NCBI RefSeq assembly: GCF_003966655.1
Contig: NZ_AP018795.1
Coordinates: 1,330,001 to 1,394,000, forward strand
Origin: Acidithiobacillus ferridurans
GTDB lineage: Bacteria > Pseudomonadota > Gammaproteobacteria > Acidithiobacillales > Acidithiobacillaceae
Direction of reading: 5' to 3'
DNA length: 64,000 bases
The number at the start of each line of letters is the position of its first letter. The stretch's first letter is position 1. The notes below the pieces were generated by a model. It saw nothing but the letters and a program-made list of their open reading frames with translations, was not told where the DNA came from and made no database searches. A program made the position numbers and the translations under genes. Below are positions 17,559-26,465 of the stretch, piece after piece.

Positions 17559-18179
17559 ATGACAATAGTTACAGATTCGGAACATGGCCACAAAAATATT
17601 ACACGCCGGCGATTTTTGGCGGCGGCTACATCGGCAGTTGGCGCGGTGGTAGCCGGGATGGTAGCTGTGCCCCTCGTTGATTCATTGGAGCCGACGGCTG
17701 CGGCCGAAGCGGCATCGTCAACCACCGTAGATCTGACGCCCATTGAACCAGGTATGCAGGTGACGGTGCCGTGGCAGAAAAAACCAGTAATAATAATAAA
17801 TCGGACCCCGGAAATGTTGGCTACATTAAAAGAAACGATGGCAAAAGGAATTTTAAAAGATCCGCTATGCAAAGTGCCGCAGCAGCCCCCCTACTGTACA
17901 AATATGTATCGTTCCAGAGTTCCTGAGTGGTATGTCGGGATACGTATCTGTAATCATCTATGCTGTATTCCACATTATAGACCGAAAAAAGGAAGTGTTG
18001 CGCCATGGTGGCTTGGCGGATTTCACTGCCCGTGCCATGGTTCAATGTACGATCTGTCTGCACGGGTAATACAGGGTTCCCCAGCTCCGCATAATATGGC
18101 GGTGCCGGAGTATGAGCTCTCTACAGAGAAGATGAGTGCAACGATAACCCATATGTATCCCAAAGCTCACTTGTGTTGA
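17559..18179 (+). CDS. petA1: Ubiquinol-cytochrome c reductase Rieske iron-sulfur subunit
   Basis: [2Fe-2S] subunit of the bc1 complex. A twin-arginine signal and anchor are present (TRRRFLAAATSAVGAVVAGMVAVPLV, about residues 15-40). Cluster ligands are Cys131 and His133 in CNHLCC, and Cys157 and His160 in CPCHGS; the disulfide pair is Cys136-Cys159. Box 1 is unusual in reading CNHLCC rather than CTHLGC. ATG 17559 is chosen for GCGAGG just upstream and the correct Tat context. Fe(II)-oxidising acidithiobacilli run this complex in reverse to reduce quinone; direction is inferred from operon identity. Confidence 0.93.
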   Translation: MTIVTDSEHGHKNITRRRFLAAATSAVGAVVAGMVAVPLVDSLEPTAAAEAASSTTVDLTPIEPGMQVTVPWQKKPVIIINRTPEMLATLKETMAKGILKDPLCKVPQQPPYCTNMYRSRVPEWYVGIRICNHLCCIPHYRPKKGSVAPWWLGGFHCPCHGSMYDLSARVIQGSPAPHNMAVPEYELSTEKMSATITHMYPKAHLC

Positions 18180-18206
18180 CAGATTGATAATTGAGGAGTG
18201 GATCCG

Positions 18207-19415
18207 ATGAGTAGATTTTCGGCATGGGTTAACAAGAGGCTCCCGGTAGATGAAACCATAAGGGAGCATATGACAGAATATTTTGCGCCAAGAAACTTCA
18301 ATATTCTATACTATGCAGGATCATTGCTGTTGTTGATGATCGTGCTTCAGTTGATTAGCGGGTTTTTTCTGATGGCGCATTATGTTCCTACATCTCAAGA
18401 TGCCTTTGCTTCAGTACAAGGCATCATGTACGACACAAAATGGGGCTGGTTGATACGCTATATGCATGTTGATGGCGTATCTTTAATCTTTATATTGCTC
18501 TATACCCATATGTTTCGCGGGCTACTGTATGGATCCCATCGCGCCCCTAGGGAGCTTGTTTGGGTTATCGGGTATGTTATTTATTTGTTAATGATGGCAG
18601 AAGCCTTTGTCGGATATGTATTGCCATTTGGAAATTTATCTTATTGGGCGGGCGAGGTTATTACCTCTATTATGCACGCACTGCCGGTGGTGGGGCCATC
18701 GCTTACTACCCTAACGCGTGGCGGTCCCGGGATCGGGTCTGCGACACTGCAACGTTTTCTAGCGCTGCACGTGGTTCTGTTCTTCCTTATTATTCTCGCC
18801 GCCATCGCGCTCCATATCGTAGCATTGCATCGGGTAGGTTCGAACAACCCCGACGGTATTGACATCAAAAAACATAAGGGCCCGGATGGACACCCGTTGG
18901 ATGGTGTACCATTTCACCCATATTATACCGTGAAAGATCTGTTTGGTGTTGGGGTTTGGCTGACCATATTCGTTACTATTATATTTTATGCGCCAACCAT
19001 GCATGGGGTATTCATGGAACGTACAACGTTCCTTGCCGCAAACCCGATGGTCAGCTTACCAGATGTAACCCCACCTTGGTACCTATCGCCTTATTACGCA
19101 ATGCTCCGTGCGGTACCTAACAAATATTATGGCATCGCAATAATGATTACATCCGTCTTGCTGCCGTTGCTGCTGCCTTGGCTCGATCGTAACCCCGTTC
19201 GGTCCAGCAGATACCGTCCAGTGTACAGGATGATGCTTATTATTGCGGGGGTGTCCTTCATTATTTTGGCATGGATTGGTCAGGAACCGCCATTGCCTAA
19301 ATATTTTTTGATCGAGCGGGTGGCGACAGCTTTATACCTCGGGTTTTACCTCTTGCTGCCGTTCGTTAGCATGATAGAACCTACACGGCCCGTACCGGAG
19401 AGGGTTACAGGATGA
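18207..19415 (+). CDS. petB1: Cytochrome b subunit of bc1 complex
   Basis: 402-residue membrane subunit carrying two b haems and the Qo/Qi sites. Conserved stretches include HYVPTSQDAFASVQ, the paired His of helix B (RYMHVDGVSLIFILLYTHMFRG), GYVLPFGNLSYWAGEVITS, and the PEWY-equivalent TPPWYLSPYYAML, in which the usual PEWY Glu is replaced by Pro in PPWY. Start ATG 18207 has GAGGAG 8 bases upstream. Followed by petC1 with a four-base overlap. Confidence 0.93.
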   Translation: MSRFSAWVNKRLPVDETIREHMTEYFAPRNFNILYYAGSLLLLMIVLQLISGFFLMAHYVPTSQDAFASVQGIMYDTKWGWLIRYMHVDGVSLIFILLYTHMFRGLLYGSHRAPRELVWVIGYVIYLLMMAEAFVGYVLPFGNLSYWAGEVITSIMHALPVVGPSLTTLTRGGPGIGSATLQRFLALHVVLFFLIILAAIALHIVALHRVGSNNPDGIDIKKHKGPDGHPLDGVPFHPYYTVKDLFGVGVWLTIFVTIIFYAPTMHGVFMERTTFLAANPMVSLPDVTPPWYLSPYYAMLRAVPNKYYGIAIMITSVLLPLLLPWLDRNPVRSSRYRPVYRMMLIIAGVSFIILAWIGQEPPLPKYFLIERVATALYLGFYLLLPFVSMIEPTRPVPERVTG

Positions 19416-20140
19416 GCACGTACAGATATCTATGGTTGTTGTTGGTGGCCATGTTGATTCCCGGGATGGCATGGGGGGCGGAAAATACGGTGCACTGGAT
19501 GACGCCGCATTACACGTTCAACCGGACCACTGTAATCTCTGGAGCGCGTTATTTCGCAGATCACTGTATGGCGTGCCATTCAGTTAGTTCATTGCGTTAC
19601 GAGTACCTCCGTGCAGATCTTGGCATGACGAAAAAAGAGGTGGAGAAGGATATCATGCTTCCGAACGGCGCGGCCTGGAAGGGAGAAATAGTCTCCCCAA
19701 TGCCCCCTGACATGGCAGCCAAATGGTTAGGAAAGCCTCCTCCAAATTTGAGTCATATGGACCGGTATCTCGGCTCAAAATTTATTTATACGTACCTGTT
19801 GTCATTCTATTGGGATCCTGCGCGGCCATCAGGTTGGAACAATTATGTGTTCCCAATGGTTGCCATGCCAAATGTATTGGCTCCATGGGGCGGTACGGTT
19901 GGGCCAAAGGGGCAAGTAATTTTTCCCGGAAAACTTTCTCCTGCCGAATATCACAAAAATGTCGCAGATGTTGTGGCGTTCCTTCGATACGCCTCGGATC
20001 CCTCGTATTTTACACGAATGGCGATCGGCCCATATATCATTGGTATCATGGTACTATTTACCATCCTTGCCTATTTTCTCAAGACGGCATATTGGATTGA
20101 TCTGAAGAAAAAACGTAGTAATGCCCATACAACCGGTTAA
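19412..20140 (+). CDS. petC1: Cytochrome c1 subunit of bc1 complex
   Basis: 242 residues with signal peptide (cleavage near WGA-EN), haem c motif Cys52-Cys55-His56 (CMACHS) and the distal Met region in a MVAMPNVL-type segment. One C-terminal membrane anchor is present (YIIGIMVLFTILAYFLKTAYW). ATGA overlap with petB1. It is the last gene of the operon; a hairpin with T-run follows 37 bases later. Confidence 0.93.
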   Translation: MSTYRYLWLLLVAMLIPGMAWGAENTVHWMTPHYTFNRTTVISGARYFADHCMACHSVSSLRYEYLRADLGMTKKEVEKDIMLPNGAAWKGEIVSPMPPDMAAKWLGKPPPNLSHMDRYLGSKFIYTYLLSFYWDPARPSGWNNYVFPMVAMPNVLAPWGGTVGPKGQVIFPGKLSPAEYHKNVADVVAFLRYASDPSYFTRMAIGPYIIGIMVLFTILAYFLKTAYWIDLKKKRSNAHTTG

Positions 20141-20177
20141 CGGTTCCAAGCCAGTTGTGTGCCGGGCATGAAAACGG

Positions 20178-20216
20178 CCCGCCTGACCAGCACGTTTACG
20201 GGTCTGGCGGGTTTTT
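20178..20216 (+). terminator. Rho-independent terminator of petI operon
   Basis: CCCGCCTGACC (20178-20188) pairs with GGTCTGGCGGG (20201-20211) with one mismatch and a 12-base loop, and is followed by TTTTT. Confidence 0.8.
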
Positions 20217-20702
20217 CGATGTGCGTGTACCGGTTTGGTGTGCCCCGGTGTGGGGTCGTTATGCTCCGTCGCCAACAACGATACGCTGTAACAGAGACAT
20301 CATTTATTAATATGTGGTAACATATTGATATGTTAATGAGCCCTGATGCCGATGTTGAGGGTGCAACGTTCTCACCAAAGTGGAACTATCCAGCACCTAG
20401 CAGTGTCCCATTTTATGGGTCCACGGGGTGGGGGTGGGCGGCCCGGGGAGATCGCGATGTAGGGCTTGATTGCCCCGTGCGCATATGGTATCAAGCTAAT
20501 TATATGGTTTATGCTTAGGATAGCGCGATAGTGCATGGTTTGCCCCATGGATATGGGGTCTTCACTTTATTTGCCATTGCGGGTGAGTAAGATGCAATGA
20601 GTCAGTTCCGGGCATAAATATGCATTGCTATCTTATTATAGAACTGTTTACAGGTGTATTAATAGCCTGCCACTAATCATGTAGTTATCAGAGGGATCAG
20701 AT
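20217..20702. other. Intergenic region between petI and resB; no convincing gene
   Basis: Holds only a 62-codon open frame (20330-20518) with no ribosome site or recognisable similarity, judged spurious. The distal part is AT-rich and presumably carries the resB promoter; no clear -35/-10 pair was found. Confidence 0.4.
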
Positions 20703-22547
20703 TTGGCTAAGCAGATTTCTGGAGATGCAAGTTATTCGAGAGTGCGCTTAGCAATAAACTTTTTGGGATCCATGCGATTAGCGGTTAGTCTGCTGGTGTT
20801 GCTCGCCATCGCCTCTGTTATTGGTACAGTTCTCAACCAACAACAGCCATATGAAGATTACGTTTTAAAGTTTGGCTCATTCTGGTTCGCTGTCTTTCGT
20901 GACGTCGGTTTGTACAATGTTTACCGCACTAATTGGTACCTGGCGATAGTCGGTTTTCTCGTGCTGTCTACTAGCACATGTTTGATTCGTAATACACCGC
21001 GCATGCTGAGGGAAATGCGCGAGCCGGATTTGGTGGTTGGATCGGGGTACGATCCGCGAGGGATGGTGAATAATACGGAACTGTTCTCGCCATTAACCGT
21101 TCAGTCCGCGAGTAATATGGTAGTAGCTGTCATGCGGGGGCGTGGATATCGGCCGAAGCTGCACGAAAGCAAAGACGGGGTGGTAGTTACTGCTCGAAAA
21201 GGGCGTTATAATCGACTTGGGTATATACTAACACATGCGGCGATCATAGTATTTTGTGCGGCCGCGCTTTATAACGCCGATATTCCGGTGAAGCTGGATA
21301 TGCTGACGGGCGCAGTACGACCGGAGAATAACTTTCATATTCCGCTGTCGGAAGTCAACAAAAAGGCTTGGCTCTCGGATAATAATCCTGCATACCGTGG
21401 CACGGTTACCGTTCCGGAAGGCCAGTCAACGCAAGTCGTCTATGAGTTGGTAGGGAATGGTTATCTGGTCCAACCACTTCCGTTCCGGATCATGTTGAAG
21501 CGGTTTCATGTCGCTTACTACTCTACGGGCATGCCTAAGGATTTTATATCCAATATCGTCCTTTACAATAAGGAAGGTAAGGTACTGAAAGAGGCTAATG
21601 TCCGAGTTAATCACCCACTTACCTATCATGGCGTTCAGGTATTTCAGGCGAGCTTTGTCGACGGGGGATCCCTTCTGAAAATGAAACGCTATATGTTTAA
21701 TGATCCGGGGGCAGATGCGGTTGATGAGCAAGCGCGCGTCGGGCAGTCAATAAATTTATCCGGTACGAGCTATAAGTTAAAATTAAAAGGATTCTCCTTG
21801 GATAATGTTGTCCCTGCAGACGCCATAGAATCTCGGCCGGGCGCAGCACATAAACACATCAACCTCGGGCCGAGTTTTACATATATTGCGCAAAGTAAAT
21901 CTGCGTCTAGTGCCGAGTTTAAGACCTATATGCAGCCGATCACGAGAGATGGACAATCCTATTTTGTGCAAGGCGTTAGGACAGCGTTCGGTACTCCATA
22001 CCAATATCTTTTTATCCCAACGGGACCAAATGGTTCCATTGGGTTATTTATGAAATACTTGTCCGCACTACAAAAGCAGGCAAGCGTGAGTAACGGTGAA
22101 AGCACCAAGCGCTACATTCTACATACATTTAAGGTGGTGGTTAACAAATATGCGCCATCTATGACGACGGAGGCCGAGGGATTATATTTCCAGTCCGCGA
22201 TTAGCGCAATATTGCAGCTTAAAGCATACCCAGTACCCTTCGTGGTTACTCTTACCGGATTTGATCACCGCTGGGCGGCTGGGCTAGAGGTTACGAAGTG
22301 GCCTGCCACTGTGGTTATTTATTGGGGTTGTGCTGTACTGGTTCTTGGCATATTTATACTATTCTATCTGCCGCAGCGCCGGATGTCGGTTGCGTTGCGC
22401 ACGTTGACGGATGGCACAGAGGTGATAATCGGTGGCGCGAGCAGCCGAAATCCGTATGAGTTTACCAAGGAGTTTGAAGGATTTGTTACCCGTCTCAAGA
22501 GTGCCCTGCAGAGTCAGGATGACAGGAAGGAGAATAATGATGGCTAG
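20703..22547 (+). CDS. resB: Cytochrome c biogenesis protein ResB/Ccs1
   Basis: Component of the system II cytochrome c maturation machinery; with ResC it forms the haem-exporting synthetase. 614 residues with three N-terminal helices (SMRLAVSLLVLLAIASVIGTVLNQ; WYLAIVGFLVLSTSTCLI; GYILTHAAIIVFCAAALYN), a large periplasmic domain with HPLTYHGVQVFQASF, and a final helix near residue 540. Starts at TTG 20703 with GAGGGA about 7 bases upstream. Followed by resC with a small overlap. The many c-type cytochromes encoded here would be its clients. Confidence 0.9.
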   Translation: MAKQISGDASYSRVRLAINFLGSMRLAVSLLVLLAIASVIGTVLNQQQPYEDYVLKFGSFWFAVFRDVGLYNVYRTNWYLAIVGFLVLSTSTCLIRNTPRMLREMREPDLVVGSGYDPRGMVNNTELFSPLTVQSASNMVVAVMRGRGYRPKLHESKDGVVVTARKGRYNRLGYILTHAAIIVFCAAALYNADIPVKLDMLTGAVRPENNFHIPLSEVNKKAWLSDNNPAYRGTVTVPEGQSTQVVYELVGNGYLVQPLPFRIMLKRFHVAYYSTGMPKDFISNIVLYNKEGKVLKEANVRVNHPLTYHGVQVFQASFVDGGSLLKMKRYMFNDPGADAVDEQARVGQSINLSGTSYKLKLKGFSLDNVVPADAIESRPGAAHKHINLGPSFTYIAQSKSASSAEFKTYMQPITRDGQSYFVQGVRTAFGTPYQYLFIPTGPNGSIGLFMKYLSALQKQASVSNGESTKRYILHTFKVVVNKYAPSMTTEAEGLYFQSAISAILQLKAYPVPFVVTLTGFDHRWAAGLEVTKWPATVVIYWGCAVLVLGIFILFYLPQRRMSVALRTLTDGTEVIIGGASSRNPYEFTKEFEGFVTRLKSALQSQDDRKENNDG

Positions 22548-23727
22548 CTCACAAGCAGATGAGTCGCTCGCGCTTACGAAAATGGAAGCCGAGGGACATT
22601 GGGTTAATCGCATCAGCAAGCTGGACCTGCTGTGGTTCGCGGGGCTCACGGTTGCTGCTGGTGTTTTGGTGGACGTTTTTAATAGCCAGTTTTGGTTTTG
22701 GCAATATGTGGTTCTTGCTACCTGGTATGTCACGTTGGTTGCCGTCGGTATTCACTGGCGCGCCTTCCAGGTGGCATTCCTGACGGTGGTCAGCGCCGCT
22801 CTTCTGGGTGTTTGGTTGTATAGCATCGGCCAAACACCTGCTAACGATGTCATTTTATGTTACGTATTACAGGGCTATGCCGGTGTTATGTGGATGATCG
22901 GTTTTCTTTTGGCCGCCACCAGTGCTTATATTATCTACCTGGTTACCCTCTCGGAAAAAGTGGGGCGCTTGGCAACGGGGCTGACATGGGCCGGTGTTCT
23001 TATGGGCTTCATCGGCCTTGGTGTCCGTTGGCGCGAAACCTATATCGGGCATCCTGATTGGGGACATGTTCCGGTGACCAATCTTTGGGAGGTGATGGTG
23101 GTATTTTGCGCAGCCACTGCCCTCTTTTACCTTTATTATGAGTCCCGCTTCAAATCCAGAGCACTGGGGGCTTTTGTCATGCCCCTGGTTGCAGCGGCCG
23201 CAGGGTTCCTTATCTGGCTGACCTTTGTCCAGCATATGGACCGTATAGCACCGATAATTCCTGCGCTACAAAGCTTCTGGATGAAATTGCACGTACCGAT
23301 GATGTTTGTGGCATATGCCAACTTTACTATCGCCAGTCTGGTTGGTCTCGCCTATATTCTCGGCGACCGCTCGCGTAGAAACGGTGGCGGCGGAGTTCTC
23401 GCGCGGGCTCTTCCCAGCGGGGAGGTTATGGATAACATGATGTCCAAGGCAATTGCCTTGGGATTTCTGTTGTTTACGATCGCCACTATCCTCGGTGCCG
23501 TATGGGCCGCCAAAGCGTGGGGCGGGTTCTGGTCGTGGGATCCCAAGGAGACGTGGGCACTTATAGTTTGGTTGAATTATGCCGGATACCTTCATGCCCG
23601 TACAAGTAAAGGATGGCGAGGCAAGCAGATGGCATGGTGGTCCTTCATGAGTCTGTGGGTTGTGACATTCTGCTTTCTGGGCGTTAACCTCTTTCTATCC
23701 GGATTGCATTCTTATGGAAAGCTCTGA
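22540..23727 (+). CDS. resC: Cytochrome c biogenesis protein ResC/CcsA
   Basis: Haem-handling partner of ResB, 395 residues with multiple membrane helices. The tryptophan-rich WWD haem-binding signature is clear: WGGFWSWDPKETWALIVWL. Flanking His residues needed for haem ligation are present (HLWEV-like NLWEVMVV; FSGLHSYG at the end). ATG 22540 is favoured over ATG 22537 by spacing from AGGAG. No ResA- or CcdA-like thiol protein is adjacent. Confidence 0.9.
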   Translation: MASSQADESLALTKMEAEGHWVNRISKLDLLWFAGLTVAAGVLVDVFNSQFWFWQYVVLATWYVTLVAVGIHWRAFQVAFLTVVSAALLGVWLYSIGQTPANDVILCYVLQGYAGVMWMIGFLLAATSAYIIYLVTLSEKVGRLATGLTWAGVLMGFIGLGVRWRETYIGHPDWGHVPVTNLWEVMVVFCAATALFYLYYESRFKSRALGAFVMPLVAAAAGFLIWLTFVQHMDRIAPIIPALQSFWMKLHVPMMFVAYANFTIASLVGLAYILGDRSRRNGGGGVLARALPSGEVMDNMMSKAIALGFLLFTIATILGAVWAAKAWGGFWSWDPKETWALIVWLNYAGYLHARTSKGWRGKQMAWWSFMSLWVVTFCFLGVNLFLSGLHSYGKL

Positions 23728-23906
23728 TTGCCTTTAGCGTTAAGGATTTTTCGTGCGGGGCGAGAAAAGTTGTTGGGCGCCGGCAGATAATGAAGGACGG
23801 AAAGCATGGAAATGGAATTGGACCGCCATGGTGGCACTCTCTTTATTCCTCGGTGTAGACAAAACATGGATAGATGTCGGTCATTATCTGTATTGCAGGC
23901 ATGTGT

Positions 23907-24272
23907 ATGAGGTATCTGTTGATTGTTGTTACAACCCTGGATATGGAAAAGAGCGAAGCCATAGTGGCTGTTTTTAACCGGGCCAAAGCAGCTACGGCTG
24001 AGTACGACGTAGAAGTTATTTTGACCGGAGAATCTGGGGTTATTGCAACAATACAAGCGGTAAAAAGTGGCTTCGATGAAGAATATATGCGTCTACTATA
24101 TGACTCTATGCGATCTGCAAAATCAGCCGGCGTCAAAATTAGTATTTGCGAACGATCCATGGAGTGGTGCAGTTTAAATAATGATGAGCTTATCCCGGAG
24201 ATAGATGACGTAGTCAGCAGTCAATATATTACTGAGCGAGCCGCACCGAATACCTATGTTGCTTATCTCTGA
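23907..24272 (+). CDS. DsrE-like small sulfurtransferase-fold protein
   Basis: 121-residue soluble protein beginning MRYLLIVVTTLDMEKSEAIVAVFNRAKAA, the usual DsrE/DsrF start in which a beta-strand is followed by a helix. It continues VEVILTGESGVIATIQ and SAKSAGVKISICERSMEW, where the Cys in SICERS occupies the site of the sulfur-carrying cysteine in DsrE-type proteins. Start 23907 is chosen over 23901 by spacing from AGG. Isolated gene; a dsrE2-tusA cluster lies 1.5 kb downstream. A sulfur-relay role is plausible, not shown. Confidence 0.65.
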   Translation: MRYLLIVVTTLDMEKSEAIVAVFNRAKAATAEYDVEVILTGESGVIATIQAVKSGFDEEYMRLLYDSMRSAKSAGVKISICERSMEWCSLNNDELIPEIDDVVSSQYITERAAPNTYVAYL

Positions 24273-24315
24273 GTTTGGGATTGTGAAACAGTATATCTGG
24301 TTGATCTAATTGTTA

Positions 24316-24510
24316 TCAGGTGGTCGGGTATACTTTAATGGTCTTGTGCCCGCAAAAAGAGGGTGACCCAATGCAACTGATGTCTGAGGTGGTTTTTCGT
24401 GCGGCGCTGGTGTGAGCATCTTTCCTGGCGCATGCCGATGAAACACACATGATGCAGCCCATCAGCAATACTCGAATGAGCGTGGAATATTTTGGCGATG
24501 CTAAAGACAT
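24316..24510 (-). CDS. Possible small lipoprotein, function unknown
   Basis: A 64-residue frame with a basic start, hydrophobic core (LIRVLLMGCIMCV) and lipobox-like SSAC at about residue 27, leaving a 37-residue mature peptide with two further Cys. A weak AAAGGA lies some 12 bases upstream of the ATG. No recognisable family. Could be chance; it is the only plausible gene in 24273-24733. Confidence 0.35.
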   Translation of the reverse strand: MSLASPKYSTLIRVLLMGCIMCVSSACARKDAHTSAARKTTSDISCIGSPSFCGHKTIKVYPTT

Positions 24511-24733
24511 AATTCATAGTCCTTTTATAAAAAATGATGTTTATCAATGGGCCGTCAGGCTACCCCCTTCATGGTAACGCAGCTCGCATCCTCCATGCCA
24601 GCCCGGGCATTGAAGTGTTTATCATAACGTTATGTGCTGTAGCGCTCGTCACTTGTGTTTATTGGGCATCCAATAAGCGTTCCAAACTTTATCTACCGTC
24701 TTTTCTGCGGACCACAACCAGGCGTTACAAAAG

Positions 24734-25249
24734 CTATGTTTCGTTGCGACGGGGAGGAAATTGGACAGCGGCGACACGTGCGGCCACCAGGACGGCTAAC
24801 AGTGCTGCGATGGCCAGAAGCTCCGTTGAATCCATGCGATGGGCGTAAAGGCCGATAAATATCTCCCGCAAAACAAAAACGATGCCTACTTCGGCCAGTA
24901 CCCGCAGCCGAATGCGATGAAACTCTAAATAATCTGTGAAGGTGCGGAAAAGTTCAATTAGGACGAAGGTTGAGAGAACATCAATGACGAGCCCCTGCCC
25001 GAGGTCCTCAACGAGACCATGGATATGTGTGAGGCCTTGGACAGCAGCGGCCTCGTGCAGAGTGCTCACTGCAACTGCAAAATCATAAGCCAATCCAACC
25101 AATGCGCCCAGCAGGGTGAGCAGCATAACAAAGATCAGCGCTATGACAATGAGGTCCAGAAGCTTGCCGTAAAAACTCAGGGTTCTACCCCGAGCCCCGG
25201 TTCCTATCGCTGGTGGCACGATCCGATTCCTTTCCTGCTGTTCTGGCAT
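24734..25249 (-). CDS. PsiE-like phosphate-starvation-inducible family membrane protein
   Basis: 171 residues with four predicted membrane helices (LLDLIVIALIFVMLLTLLGALVGLAYDFAVAV; VIDVLSTFVLIELFRTF; VLAEVGIVFVLREIFIG; LLAIAALLAVLVAARVA). The segment LSTFVLIELFRTFTDYLEFHRIRLRVLAEVGIVFVLREI fits the PsiE-like family. Function unknown. Divergent from the dsrE2 cluster. Confidence 0.7.
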   Translation of the reverse strand: MPEQQERNRIVPPAIGTGARGRTLSFYGKLLDLIVIALIFVMLLTLLGALVGLAYDFAVAVSTLHEAAAVQGLTHIHGLVEDLGQGLVIDVLSTFVLIELFRTFTDYLEFHRIRLRVLAEVGIVFVLREIFIGLYAHRMDSTELLAIAALLAVLVAARVAAVQFPPRRNET

Positions 25250-25792
25250 GGGTTAGTCCGTAGTCGTGGTAGGTTGGTCCAAGCGCTGCCAAAAACCATG
25301 TTGTGTCGATACCGTTTCAAGTATGCACCTATTGTTATCAGCCAGCAAGATTGGTGTCATTACCGTGCCTGAAGACCAACTATTGCCATTGCGCTGACAT
25401 TCAGCCGCGCCACGTTTCTGTAAGAACAGCCCATCGTACGACGTAAATATATTTAATGAACAGGAGAAGCAAAAGGTTATGACAACCTGGATGGCTGGTG
25501 TTCCATAGGTGATATTCGTTAGTTAATTATTATGCCTCAGTTTTGGTTTATATATGATATATTGCATTATATTTAGTCGCATAAATTATTATATAGGTTG
25601 TCTCGTGGCGGTGTCGTGCGGCCCGGAGATATTGGCAACACACTACAACATGATTATCTTTCTATAAAATAATATTGCGATTATCGATTGGTATAACTAT
25701 CAAACAATACGCTATAATCATCTTATCTGAGTAATCCACATTGGCAATCTCTTGCCGAGGACCCGCCATATATTTGGCAAAGTGAGGTTTTC
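25250..25792. other. AT-rich intergenic region upstream of dsrE2
   Basis: No gene recognised. A perfect TATAAT at 25713-25718 is a candidate -10 for dsrE2; the best -35-like TTGGTA is 19 bases upstream, a long spacer. The stretch 25500-25720 is markedly richer in A and T than its surroundings. Confidence 0.4.
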
Positions 25793-26179
25793 ATGTCGGG
25801 ATTATATATCATTTGTTTAAGTGGGGTGAGAGAGCGGTTGCAGTTTGCGGCGATGGCGGCGTCGGTGGCGGCGGTTTCGGGGTCGGAGGTGCATGTTTTT
25901 CTATCCATGAATGCCTTTCCCTATTTTGTGAAAGGACACGGCAAGGAGGCTCCGGTGGAAGGCGAGATGGGGCATTCGATGGCCGGGCGCAATGTGCCGC
26001 CGTTCTACCAGATTTTTGAGCAGGCCGTGGAACTGGGCGATGCCAAAATCTGGGCCTGCTCCATGGCCATGGACGTGATGGGGATCCAGGCGGAGGCGAT
26101 GGAAGACATCGTCGCCGGACCTTTGGGTCTGACCAAGTTCCTCAGCGACGCCGAAGGCGCGCAGATCCTGACCTTTTAA
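25793..26179 (+). CDS. dsrE2: DsrE2 family protein
   Basis: 128-residue member of the DsrE2 group, proteins that move sulfane sulfur together with TusA in sulfur oxidisers. The Cys at residue 89 sits in the family motif [11 protein letters not shown], the expected persulfide-carrying site. A hydrophobic N-terminal stretch ([11 protein letters not shown]) is normal for DsrE2, which may be membrane associated. First of a four-gene run dsrE2-tusA-SQR-like-DUF1641 with 13-42-base gaps. Confidence 0.85.
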   Translation: MSGLYIICLSGVRERLQFAAMAASVAAVSGSEVHVFLSMNAFPYFVKGHGKEAPVEGEMGHSMAGRNVPPFYQIFEQAVELGDAKIWACSMAMDVMGIQAEAMEDIVAGPLGLTKFLSDAEGAQILTF

Positions 26180-26192
26180 AAAGGAGTGGTAG

Positions 26193-26423
26193 ATGAGTGA
26201 AAGAGTCGTAGATGCCCGCGGCAGTTTTTGCCCCGGGCCGCTGATGGAACTGATTTCCAGCATGAAGATGATGAGTGTCGGCGACACCCTGGAATTGTTG
26301 TCCACCGATGCCGGTTCCGCTGCGGATGTACCGGAGTGGATCCAAAAGGTCGGTCACGAAATGCTGGATACCCGACAGGATGATGCGGGTACCTGGCACA
26401 TCCGGGTGCGCAAGGCCAAGTAG
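26193..26423 (+). CDS. tusA: Sulfur carrier protein TusA
   Basis: 76-residue TusA/SirA-family sulfur carrier. The catalytic Cys13 is in the diagnostic CPGP motif (GSFCPGPLMEL). GGAGTGG lies just upstream of the ATG. It would accept persulfide sulfur and pass it to or from DsrE2. Pairing with DsrE2 is typical of chemolithotrophic sulfur oxidisers; here the usual rhodanese and hdr genes are absent and an SQR-like flavoprotein follows instead. Confidence 0.93.
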   Translation: MSERVVDARGSFCPGPLMELISSMKMMSVGDTLELLSTDAGSAADVPEWIQKVGHEMLDTRQDDAGTWHIRVRKAK

Positions 26424-26465
26424 CACGACGTCCAACCAGTACACAGACCTACAAGGAGTGACATC

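Noticed and set aside
20330-20518. 62-codon frame between petI and resB
   Set aside because: No ribosome site, no recognisable domain.
23753-23977. 74-codon frame overlapping the DsrE-like gene
   Set aside because: Overlaps the better supported DsrE-like frame and has odd composition.
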